DNA of 40,038 nt from contig NZ_JAQVBV010000041.1 in the NCBI RefSeq assembly GCF_028690125.1, forward strand, positions 1 to 40,038. The letters are read 5' to 3'. The translations under genes were made by a program, and so were the position numbers. Each line of letters opens with the position of its first letter. Within the stretch, counting starts at the first letter, position 1. The stretch is from Bacteroides sp. GTDB taxonomy: Bacteria > Bacteroidota > Bacteroidia > Bacteroidales > Bacteroidaceae. The notes under the pieces were generated by a model. The model did not search any database, was not told the DNA's origin, and saw nothing but the letters and a program-made list of their open reading frames with translations. Of the stretch, positions 1-6,943 are shown piece after piece.

Positions 1-1006
1 AACGACAATTGCTGTATTTTCGCTTCAGTTCATCAAGAACTGCTTTCCGAAGCACTCCGTCGCCTTTACCATGTATAAAGACTATCTTTTGCTCCCGCTT
101 ATTCTTGTATGTCTCCATCACCTCACGAAATTTATCCAGTTGATAATTCAATATTTCACTGTTACCCATTCCGTTGGTATCATCCAGCAGAGAATCGATA
201 TGCAGATCTATCTCAACAACTCCACTTTTTCCATCATGTCCCCCATTTGGCTTTACGATGGGTTGTGACTTAGGTTTATCAACAGATTTCTTTTGCAATA
301 AAACCGTTTGAAGTTCTTCCGCCGATACATATACCTGTTTAGCTGGCATATCGTCTTTCACTATATCATAAATTAATGCAGGTTCTTCAAAAAACTCGGA
401 AGTACTAAATGTATGTAACTTATAAAACTTCACAGTATCAATCCTCAACTCCACATTCACAGCAGGTTTGATTGCAGCAGGTTTACCATCTTTAAAAGCA
501 ATAAACTGAACTGCTATATGTTCCATTTCATTCAGTATATCTTTAGTAAATTCTTCCAGCAATAATTTTGTATTCGGTTCAACCAATCCATGTGAACGAG
601 TTTTCCATGCTGTTCCTTCCCCACTCATATACGTGTAATACAAATAATAATTGCTATCATTTACCAAATAAGTCTCAAAGGGGGTAGTCATCATTGCCTT
701 TGCATCTTCGGGCACATAAGCAAGAAATACATTCAATGTATCTCCGCCACGTACTTCCGGTTGACGTTGTACTATAGGCATCTCTGGTTTCATCGGTTTC
801 GCAGGTTCTTCATGTTTCGGAGCCGATGTGCTTAGCTTACGCTTCATATTGTAATCATCTGTTTCAATCACTACACACTCACGTATCGGCATCGGGATAT
901 CAAATCCGTCTGCATCTTCTACTAAAACAAAATCTTTACCTCGGAATCCTGTTACAACTCCACCACCTACTTCACTAAGAAAGCGTACTTTATCTCCTAT
1001 TTTCAT
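1..1006 (-). CDS. DUF2027 / Smr-domain protein (3' end outside window)
   Basis: The reading frame is open on the minus strand from an ATG at 1006 to the window edge, so the C-terminus is missing. It begins MKIGDKVRFLSEVGGG, a small beta-barrel typical of Bacteroidales DUF2027 proteins. A central beta-rich domain follows, and then a Smr domain visible as DLHIDSL and the diagnostic HGKGDGVLR loop near the window edge. Smr domains are nucleic-acid nucleases or binders related to the C-terminus of MutS2; the role of this stand-alone DUF2027-Smr family is unknown to me. A GGAG lies 9 bases upstream of the ATG, and a TATCTTTG -7 box (1056-1049, minus) supports this start. Its promoter is divergent from that of the HAD gene. 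Confidence 0.85.
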   Translation of the reverse strand, partial: MKIGDKVRFLSEVGGGVVTGFRGKDFVLVEDADGFDIPMPIRECVVIETDDYNMKRKLSTSAPKHEEPAKPMKPEMPIVQRQPEVRGGDTLNVFLAYVPEDAKAMMTTPFETYLVNDSNYYLYYTYMSGEGTAWKTRSHGLVEPNTKLLLEEFTKDILNEMEHIAVQFIAFKDGKPAAIKPAVNVELRIDTVKFYKLHTFSTSEFFEEPALIYDIVKDDMPAKQVYVSAEELQTVLLQKKSVDKPKSQPIVKPNGGHDGKSGVVEIDLHIDSLLDDTNGMGNSEILNYQLDKFREVMETYKNKREQKIVFIHGKGDGVLRKAVLDELKRKYSNCR

Positions 1007-1048
1007 CGTTATATATCTCCTATTAAAGTTCAAACTAATAATGAATAA

Positions 1049-1056
1049 CAAAGATA
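1049..1056 (-). promoter_or_regulatory. Bacteroidales -7 box of the Smr gene
   Basis: TATCTTTG read on the minus strand matches the TAnnTTTG consensus and lies 43 bases upstream of the ATG at 1006. Confidence 0.55.
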
Positions 1057-1128
1057 GAGCATTTCTATGAGAATCTACCGAAATCGATTCCAAAAACAAG
1101 AAATCCATTTTTATTTATTATTTTTTCC

Positions 1129-1136
1129 TAACTTTG
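1129..1136 (+). promoter_or_regulatory. -7 box of the HAD gene
   Basis: TAACTTTG matches TAnnTTTG and lies 55 bases before the ATG at 1191. No clear -33 TTG is visible. Confidence 0.5.
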
Positions 1137-1190
1137 CTCCATTAGTACAAACGCTTCCATCTGAATAACTACAAAACGGCAACAAAGACG

Positions 1191-1883
1191 ATGAAAAATT
1201 CTATCAAAGTGATTGCTTTCGATGCAGACGATACGTTATGGAGTAACGAACCCTTTTTCCAGGAAGTAGAAAAACAATATACAACTTTATTGAATCCTTA
1301 TGGTACTTCACCAGAGATATCATCAGCCTTATTCCAAACTGAGATGAAGAATCTAAAGTACTTGGGATATGGTGGGAAAGCATTTACGATTTCAATGATT
1401 GAAACGGCACTACTTGTTAGCAAACAAAGAATTCCAGCTTGTGATATCGAGAAAATTATTAATTTGGGCAAGTCATTATTAGAAATGCCAATTGAATTAT
1501 TGCCGGAGGTCAAGAAAACACTTGAAACTCTGAAAGGAAAAGGCAAATATAAGTTGGTAGTCGCAACAAAAGGGGATTTATTGGATCAGGAAAATAAGTT
1601 GGAACGTTCAGGATTATCCTCTTACTTTGATCATATTGAAGTAATGTCTGATAAAACAGAAAAAGAATATCTTCGATTATTAAAAATTCTGCAAATAGAT
1701 CCTTCTGAATTTGCCATGATTGGCAACTCACTTAAATCAGATATCCAGCCAGTATTATCTTTGGGAGGATACGGAGTTCATATTCCCTTCGAAGTGATGT
1801 GGAAACATGAAATCATTGCTACTTTTACACATGAACATCTGAAACAAGTGAAACGTTTCGATGAACTATTATCCTTGTTTTGA
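1191..1883 (+). CDS. HAD-superfamily hydrolase
   Basis: This 230-residue protein is a haloacid-dehalogenase-type phosphatase. Motif I is FDADDTLW, with nucleophile D11 and acid/base D13. Motif II is probably VVATKGD, and motif III is GNSLKSDIQP. A helical cap lies between motifs I and II (about residues 18-95), which suggests a small-molecule phosphate ester substrate, but the sequence does not reveal which one. The family usually has 210-240 residues, so the gene looks complete. It has its own promoter and stands alone between a divergent Smr gene and a convergent regulator. Subfamily and substrate are unassigned. Confidence 0.85.
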   Translation: MKNSIKVIAFDADDTLWSNEPFFQEVEKQYTTLLNPYGTSPEISSALFQTEMKNLKYLGYGGKAFTISMIETALLVSKQRIPACDIEKIINLGKSLLEMPIELLPEVKKTLETLKGKGKYKLVVATKGDLLDQENKLERSGLSSYFDHIEVMSDKTEKEYLRLLKILQIDPSEFAMIGNSLKSDIQPVLSLGGYGVHIPFEVMWKHEIIATFTHEHLKQVKRFDELLSLF

Positions 1884-1963
1884 CATACAAGCATTGGTAT
1901 GAGAAGTTGAGATAGTACGTATAATACTAGTGATTAAAAGCAACACATTAAAGTTTAAACATA

Positions 1964-2737
1964 TTATAGTAACTTCATTAATTCCGCAGCCCTACAAGCT
2001 TCTATCGAATTACCAACAGAAAGTTTCTCCAGAATATTCTGTCGGTGTCTGTTTACAGTATTAACACTAATACAAAGCGAATTTGCTATTTCCTTGCTCG
2101 ACAAACCTTTCCTGATACAACGGAGTATCTCTTTTTCACGTTCGGATAATATATTCCGGTGCTCATCCGAAAGGAATAACGTTTCCACTTCACCACGTTC
2201 CATGTGAGTGATAGTTGCATAGATTCCGGATTCAGGCCGTTGGTCAGCAGCTAGAGAGTAAAGACAAAAAATCAACCACACATTTCCCGCAGGAGCATTC
2301 TCCATAATTTGCACTAAATTATCGACATACTGATATACTCCTTTTTCATTCATCATGCGCAGCCTGCATCTTCCCCGATATTTCAATCGTTCTTCGGAGG
2401 ATATCGAAAAGGTCTTCTGGAAGAATTTATACTCCAACAAACGTTTCTCGACTAAATCCTCCGGATGAATCCGCTGATAAATATAATCCTCGTCCATTGA
2501 GTCAATCATTTGCAAAGATGCCTCCTCAAAAGTCAATCCCAAGAAGTGTGCCCATGGATGAGCAGCTACATAACTTCTCCGACTAAAAAGATCAGAGATC
2601 ACAGCACATCCACCATTAATGGCTGTCAGTGAATGGATAAACTGTTGATGTTGCTCCAACTTTTTATTATCCAACGTTTCATGAAGGATCGAATGTGTGG
2701 CATAAACTTCGTCTATTTCTTTTTGTAGTACGTCCAT
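1964..2737 (-). CDS. LuxR-type regulator with PAS-like sensor domain
   Basis: This 257-residue protein has a C-terminal LuxR/GerE helix-turn-helix (about residues 195-255; LSEREKEILRCIRKG and SSKEIANSLCISVNTVNRH). The N-terminal 180 residues resemble a PAS-type fold (IHPEDL, then RLRMMNEKGVYQYV). There is no receiver domain, so it is not a classical response regulator. It is divergent from the DUF1349 secreted protein gene with 87 bases between them, which makes that gene a plausible target. The ligand is unknown. Confidence 0.8.
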   Translation of the reverse strand: MDVLQKEIDEVYATHSILHETLDNKKLEQHQQFIHSLTAINGGCAVISDLFSRRSYVAAHPWAHFLGLTFEEASLQMIDSMDEDYIYQRIHPEDLVEKRLLEYKFFQKTFSISSEERLKYRGRCRLRMMNEKGVYQYVDNLVQIMENAPAGNVWLIFCLYSLAADQRPESGIYATITHMERGEVETLFLSDEHRNILSEREKEILRCIRKGLSSKEIANSLCISVNTVNRHRQNILEKLSVGNSIEACRAAELMKLL

Positions 2738-2762
2738 CTCCTAAAATGGTTAATATTCAGTA

Positions 2763-2793
2763 TTGTCATATATAAACATATGACTTATCTTTG
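2763..2793 (+). promoter_or_regulatory. Promoter of the DUF1349 gene
   Basis: TTG at 2763-2765 and TATCTTTG at 2786-2793 are spaced about 20 bases apart, which fits the Bacteroidales -33/-7 consensus. The start codon is at 2825. Confidence 0.6.
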
Positions 2794-2824
2794 CACCACA
2801 AAGATAAACAAATAAGAAACGTAC

Positions 2825-3490
2825 ATGAAACATTTAAAACTCAAATTACTGTCAATTGCATTATTGACAGCCACAACTTCGACTATGGCACAAAGTTTGG
2901 ATAAAATGAATTGGCTGAACGAGCCTCAACAATGGGAAATTAAAGATGGTAAAACATTGGTAATGGATGTTCCTGCAAAAACAGACTTCTGGAGAATTTC
3001 ACATTATGGATTCACTGTTGATGACGGTCCTTTCTATTATGCTACGTATGGAGGAGAATTTGAAGCAAAAGTAAAAATAACCGGAAATTATGTGACTACC
3101 TTCGATCAAATGGGATTAATGCTACGCATCGATCATGAGAACTGGATTAAGGCAGGCGTAGAATATGTAAACGGTAAACAGAATGTCAGCGCTGTAGTAA
3201 CACATCACACCAGTGACTGGAGTGTAGTACAATTACCGGACGCTCCACGTTCTATTTGGATCAAAGCAGTCCGGAAGTTAGACGCAGTAGAAATCTTCTT
3301 TTCACGTGATGACAAAGAATATATTATGATCCGTACTTGCTGGTTACAGGACAACTGTCCCGTAATGGTTGGTTTAATGGGTGCTTGCCCCGACGGAAAA
3401 GGATTTACTGCTACATTCGAAGAGTTTAAAGTAACTCAATTACCTGATCAACGGAGATTGGAATGGGCAAAAAGACAGCAAAATAAATAG
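2825..3490 (+). CDS. Secreted DUF1349 concanavalin-like protein
   Basis: This 221-residue protein has an N-terminal signal peptide (MKHLKLKLLSIALL... cut near TMAQS, about residue 23). A single DUF1349 beta-sandwich domain follows; this is the family often labelled 'regulation of enolase protein 1-like'. Family features visible are FWRISHYGFTVDDGPFYY, DQMGLMLRIDHENWIKAGVEY and a C-terminal FEEFKVT strand. Such domains have a lectin/glucanase-like fold, but no enzymatic function is established. The protein should be periplasmic or outer-envelope. A divergent LuxR-type gene is the likely regulator, and a hairpin follows the stop. Confidence 0.8.
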   Translation: MKHLKLKLLSIALLTATTSTMAQSLDKMNWLNEPQQWEIKDGKTLVMDVPAKTDFWRISHYGFTVDDGPFYYATYGGEFEAKVKITGNYVTTFDQMGLMLRIDHENWIKAGVEYVNGKQNVSAVVTHHTSDWSVVQLPDAPRSIWIKAVRKLDAVEIFFSRDDKEYIMIRTCWLQDNCPVMVGLMGACPDGKGFTATFEEFKVTQLPDQRRLEWAKRQQNK

Positions 3491-3512
3491 AAACTGATAG
3501 ATCATTAAAAAA

Positions 3513-3542
3513 AGGAATTCCGGAATAATATCTGGAATTCCT
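3513..3542. terminator. Hairpin after the DUF1349 gene
   Basis: A 12-bp stem (3513-3524 against 3531-3542, one G:U pair) closes a 6-base ATAATA loop, preceded by an A tract. It lies 22 bases after the stop. The A tract would act as a T tract on the minus strand, but no minus-strand gene ends here. Confidence 0.6.
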
Positions 3543-3558
3543 ATTATAGACAAAAAGT

Positions 3559-3875
3559 CCTTCACCTCTTCACAACCCTTTATTCATCGTCATTAGAGGG
3601 TGAAGGCTTCCCTTCACATCTGCATTCACCTATTCACCGACCCCAATTCAGTAATTCGTCGATCCGACTATTCTTTATCATATTTCATAATATCTTTATC
3701 TCTCGTCCAATTCATTAATAGATAAGTTCTTCTCTACTAATCATAAACTTTCTTTATCCCTATAGAGAAGTTTTTCTTGCTTAAAACAAATCTATAATTG
3801 AAAGTTCTAATTATACAAATGCAAGTTTTGTTTTTACAAATGCAAGTTGCATTTATAAAAACAAAACTTGCATTT
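3559..3875. repeat. Gene-free stretch with TTCAC units and a nested inverted repeat
   Basis: No gene is visible from 3543 to about 3988. TTCAC units recur between 3559 and 3640, one pair being inverted (CCTTCACC 3559-3566, GGTGAAGG 3599-3606). At 3817-3836 and 3856-3875 lies a perfect 20-bp inverted repeat (first arm AAATGCAAGTTTTGTTTTTA). The interval contains a smaller perfect palindrome, AAATGCAA-G-TTGCATTT (3838-3854), built from the same AAATGCAAG word. Confidence 0.75.
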
Positions 3876-3932
3876 AGAGTTTAGTAAAGACCAAAAGTAA
3901 GTTTACTATTAAAGGAAAGAAAGTTTGTCTCT

Positions 3933-3954
3933 AATAGAAAGCAACTTTTCTATT
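3933..3954. terminator. A/T-rich hairpin
   Basis: AATAGAAA (3933-3940) pairs with TTTCTATT (3947-3954) across a 6-base loop. It lies 34 bases beyond the stop of the minus-strand remnant at 3989 and could be its old terminator. Confidence 0.35.
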
Positions 3955-3988
3955 AATACTTATATAACGATAACTATATTTCTACTAT

Positions 3989-4240
3989 TTACCACATAAA
4001 TAAATTACAACTCACTCCAACTCCTACGTACACTCCATTCGGATAGCCATATCCAGCCTGCAAACCAAGTCCCCACCGTTTTCGCTTAGACTGAATAAAC
4101 ACTCTCTCAGTAATTATTCGCGCAGGGCTATAAATTTCAATACTATCCAATTTCGCATTATACCCAGATATCCAAGCCCGGTAGAGACTATCCTTGTATT
4201 CTTTCTGGGTAATAGGTACACAAGTAGAGTTCGCCTGCAT
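3989..4240 (-). pseudogene. C-terminal remnant of a DUF6808-like element protein
   Basis: This 83-codon frame carries VPITQKEYKDSLYRAW, ISGYNAKLDSIEIY and an ending of GLGLQAGYGYPNGVYVGVGV. That is the pattern I associate with the C-terminal half of DUF6808 proteins carried by Bacteroides phages and conjugative elements. The usual N-terminal membrane helix is absent. Upstream, the adjacent frame reads LIKGKPLEYAGE, so a frameshift or deletion probably removed the start. I infer a decayed mobile-element gene; the family assignment is from memory. Confidence 0.4.
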
Positions 4241-4388
4241 ACTCCAACGGCTTGCCCTTAATGAGCACTATGGTCTGTATTTCCAAACCTAACAAGCCGG
4301 CAGAGGTTTTCCATACGGAGCATTTCACACAGGTATCGAAACTACGCAGCCGCCTTTGAAATTACAGTTTTCAGCAGCAATTCTGCCG

Positions 4389-4607
4389 TTACAAATACTT
4401 CACGGTCGGAAACACGTTGGTAGTGTTTGATGATTTAGTTTTGACATTGTCAAGCGCAAGATTGATGTCACAAGCTTCCCAGATTTCCCTATTCGCACGG
4501 TTTCCCTGTACGCCCCAAAACGTTCTCCTTTGCGTTTCCCTGTTTTTACGCTGACTTTCGTTTATCCTCGCAAACGCTTTATTCATAAGCCATTCGAAAA
4601 TATTCAC
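4389..4607 (-). CDS. Hypothetical 72-residue protein, possible remnant
   Basis: I do not recognise this protein. It is basic and polar, with an RKNRETQRR cluster near residues 20-28 and no membrane helix or signal peptide. It sits between the DUF6808-like remnant and a second short fragment in a gene-poor stretch, so it may be a relic of the same element. No promoter matching TAnnTTTG is evident. It may be non-coding. Confidence 0.25.
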   Translation of the reverse strand: MNIFEWLMNKAFARINESQRKNRETQRRTFWGVQGNRANREIWEACDINLALDNVKTKSSNTTNVFPTVKYL

Positions 4608-4801
4608 CTTTTTTTCTGCGGTTATTTCAAAGATTTTCCGTAATTTTATACTCTGAGAGTATGGTGATAATCGTTTAAATGTTATAATTGGAGACTATAA
4701 AATTAATGCTTTTATCGTTATCTCCGTATTATTCAGACAAATAAATTATTTGATAATATCGAACTCATGCTAAATAGAGTAAAGGTTTAATTATTGAGGC
4801 T

Positions 4802-4942
4802 ATGGGTATTCAAAGAATCAATCAATATAAAAGTTCATTCGACTCAACTGTAAAAAAGATAGTTGATAACAGCGGAGAATCAGTTAAAGTGTGGTATGCT
4901 CAAAAGTCACTAATTCTTTTGGAGTTTACATCAACTTTGTAA
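4802..4942 (+). pseudogene. 46-codon ORF, possible N-terminal fragment of a DinD-like protein
   Basis: The ORF runs from the ATG at 4802 to the TAA at 4940-4942 and ends one base before the AraC gene start. It contains FDSTVKKIVDNSGESVKVWYA. This resembles the start of DNA-damage-inducible protein D or RhuM-type proteins (F-x-x-I-K...-FWYARDLQ..LLGY), but the similarity stops at WYAQKSLILLEF. I infer a truncated relic, although a short leader peptide of the AraC gene is possible. Low confidence. Confidence 0.25.
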
Positions 4943-4943
4943 T

Positions 4944-5699
4944 ATGACATACAAAGAGTACAAACCAGACGCACTGCTTACGCCCTATATTGAAACCTAC
5001 TGGACTGCTTGTGGTTTTCAGGGGCCCAAAGAGTCTCACCGGATTCTCCCGGACGGATGTGTGGATATTATTCTTTCACTCAACTCGTCAGCTCACTTTG
5101 AATTGATTCCCTTCCACCCGACTATTATCGGAACGATGACAACCTTTTGCAACGGTTCTTATACCAATGAGGTTTATTTGGTCGGTATCCGTTTTCGTCC
5201 TGCCGGTTTCACCGCTTTCTGTCGAGTGCCCATCCATGAATTTACGGATAAACGGATTGATTTGGCATTAGTAGAGAGTCTGTTCGATGAACGTTTTTAC
5301 GGTGGTCTTCCCGAAAAAGAGACAACAACGGAAGTGATCCGACACATTGATTCTTACTTTATCCGAAAGTTGAAAGATGTTTTTATACCGGAAGCTCGGA
5401 TTGTTTATGCCATCGAATTGATCCGGCAATCCAATGGAGTATTATCACCGGATGAAATCGCCCATAAAAGCTGTCTGTCCATTCGACATTTTGAACGAAA
5501 GTTTAAAGCCGCTATTGGGACTTCTCCAAAAACATTCAGCAAAATCGTGAAGTTTCAACACACTTGCGACTACTTGAGAATGAATAATGATAAAAGTCTG
5601 CTTTCGGCAGCTATTGATTGCGGGTATTATGATCAGGCACATCTGATTAAAGATTTTAAAGCGTTGTCGGGAAGTACTCCTTCCAGCTTCAAACTATAA
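4944..5699 (+). CDS. AraC-family transcriptional regulator
   Basis: This 251-residue protein has a C-terminal AraC helix-turn-helix (about residues 150-250; LSPDEIAHKSCLSIRHFERKF, AAIDCGYYDQAHLIKDFK, then GSTPSSFKL). The N-terminal 140 residues match the domain seen in many Bacteroidetes AraC proteins, starting YKPDALLTPYIETYW with LPDGCVDIIL. The ligand is unknown. The next gene, a flavin-binding/zinc-ribbon protein, is in the same direction 63 bases downstream with its own promoter and may be a target. Confidence 0.85.
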   Translation: MTYKEYKPDALLTPYIETYWTACGFQGPKESHRILPDGCVDIILSLNSSAHFELIPFHPTIIGTMTTFCNGSYTNEVYLVGIRFRPAGFTAFCRVPIHEFTDKRIDLALVESLFDERFYGGLPEKETTTEVIRHIDSYFIRKLKDVFIPEARIVYAIELIRQSNGVLSPDEIAHKSCLSIRHFERKFKAAIGTSPKTFSKIVKFQHTCDYLRMNNDKSLLSAAIDCGYYDQAHLIKDFKALSGSTPSSFKL

Positions 5700-5737
5700 A
5701 GTCGCTTTTTTACACCAAACGAATGAGATTATAGTTT

Positions 5738-5745
5738 TAACTTTG
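5738..5745 (+). promoter_or_regulatory. -7 box of the pyridoxamine-oxidase-like gene
   Basis: TAACTTTG fits TAnnTTTG, 17 bases upstream of the ATG at 5763, which implies a very short leader. Confidence 0.55.
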
Positions 5746-5762
5746 TCCAAAAATAAAACAAT

Positions 5763-6449
5763 ATGAAATCAATCGAAGAAAAAGCGGCCGAAATGGTCGC
5801 AACAGCACAAGTCATTACAGTGGCTTCCATCGACGAGAACGGTTATCCGCGTCCAGTGGCAATGGTGAAAATCAAAGATGAAAATGGAGCAATCTATGTT
5901 TCAACAGGAACAAGTTCGGCAAAGACAGCTCACTTCAAAGCAAACCCCAAAGCGGGTATCTCAATCGTGAAAGGTTGCAGCAGCATTGTCTATACCGGCG
6001 AAATGGAAATTGTGACGGATGAAGCCGTTAAACGTTCGCTGTGGGGCGACTGGATGTTGGACCATTTCCCCGGAGGAATGGAAGATCCTGAATATTGTGT
6101 GCTGAAGTTTACACCGAAATCGGCAACCTACTGGATTGATAATCTATTTGTGAAAGATCAAAAATACATGAATTTATATTGCCAAAGCTGCGGTATGCCA
6201 ATGCAAACATCCGATCTTTTCGGAACCAACCAAGACGGTTCGGCAAACCAGGAATATTGCTGCTACTGCTATAAAGATGGAGCATTTACATCAGACTGCA
6301 CTATGGATGAGATGATTGATCATTGCATTAAATATCTTAACGAATTCAACAATGCAAGCGATACTCAATTCTCCAAAGAGGAAGCCATTGACAAAATGAA
6401 AACGTACTTCCCTACTCTCAAACGCTGGAAAGAAGCAAAAGCAGAGTAA
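5763..6449 (+). CDS. Pyridoxamine 5'-phosphate oxidase-like protein with C-terminal zinc ribbon
   Basis: Residues 1-130 form a split-barrel flavin-binding domain of the general stress protein 26 type (ITVASIDENGYPRPVAMVKI, then YVSTGTSSAKTAHFKANPKAGIS). Residues about 140-225 form a second domain with cysteine pairs: CQSCGMPM, then CCYCYKDG and a later C. This is the putative zinc ribbon of PF12674 type. The fusion occurs in anaerobes, and its substrate is unknown. The protein is probably cytoplasmic, since there is no signal peptide. The upstream AraC gene is a candidate regulator. Confidence 0.8.
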   Translation: MKSIEEKAAEMVATAQVITVASIDENGYPRPVAMVKIKDENGAIYVSTGTSSAKTAHFKANPKAGISIVKGCSSIVYTGEMEIVTDEAVKRSLWGDWMLDHFPGGMEDPEYCVLKFTPKSATYWIDNLFVKDQKYMNLYCQSCGMPMQTSDLFGTNQDGSANQEYCCYCYKDGAFTSDCTMDEMIDHCIKYLNEFNNASDTQFSKEEAIDKMKTYFPTLKRWKEAKAE

Positions 6450-6506
6450 CCGAAATCAAAAGAAAAAAAGCAGAATCCATAAAGGAGATGCAGGCAACTA
6501 TTTTAG

Positions 6507-6553
6507 GCAACTCAACCGGGACGGAATAGAATCCGCCAACCTAGTTGAGTTGC
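6507..6553. terminator. Inverted repeat downstream of the flavin/zinc-ribbon gene
   Basis: GCAACTCAAC (6507-6516) and GTTGAGTTGC (6544-6553) form a perfect 10-bp stem, with a smaller imperfect GACGGA/TCCGCC pairing inside. There is no T tract, so terminator function is uncertain. The rest of 6554-6779 shows nothing I can assign. Confidence 0.45.
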
Positions 6554-6779
6554 ATGAAAAAGGCATTAAAAATACATGTTCACACATAGGCTAGAGTCTA
6601 TCATTACTTCCATCCGGTAATATCCGGTGTTACCTCCTGACGCAAATCATCCTACTTCATTTGGGTACAGTTTCCTGTTTTTGTACTCCCTCTTTCTATA
6701 AATTAGTGCATAATTCTTTAGTCTTCATCGACTATCATTTCACCTTCAGCAACTATAAAGTATCTCAAAAAAATCCGTC

Positions 6780-6815
6780 TTTGCTTGGAATAAGAATAAA
6801 ATATATCTAGATTTG
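6780..6815 (+). promoter_or_regulatory. Promoter of the first GH92 gene
   Basis: TTTG at 6780-6783 and TAGATTTG at 6808-6815 fit the -33/-7 consensus. The expected transcript start (about 6820) is just upstream of the operator at 6830, giving a leader of about 120 bases. Confidence 0.55.
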
Positions 6816-6829
6816 CCACTTAAACATAT

Positions 6830-6841
6830 GTATGAACATAC
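6830..6841. promoter_or_regulatory. Putative GntR operator
   Basis: GTATG-AA-CATAC is a perfect 5-bp inverted repeat. It recurs exactly at 10919-10930 beside the gntR-type gene. Its place just downstream of the predicted transcript start suits repression. Confidence 0.65.
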
Positions 6842-6943
6842 AATTTCATTTAAGCAAAAGCAGAGACTTATCATTTGTTTTATAATGAAGAGCCGTACTA
6901 CTAAATATACATACTGATTGTTGCATAACTAAAAGACAGATAG

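Noticed and set aside
3559..3640. TTCAC units as a CRISPR-like array
   Set aside because: The units are five bases, unevenly spaced and in both orientations. No repeat of 20-40 bases or cas gene is present.
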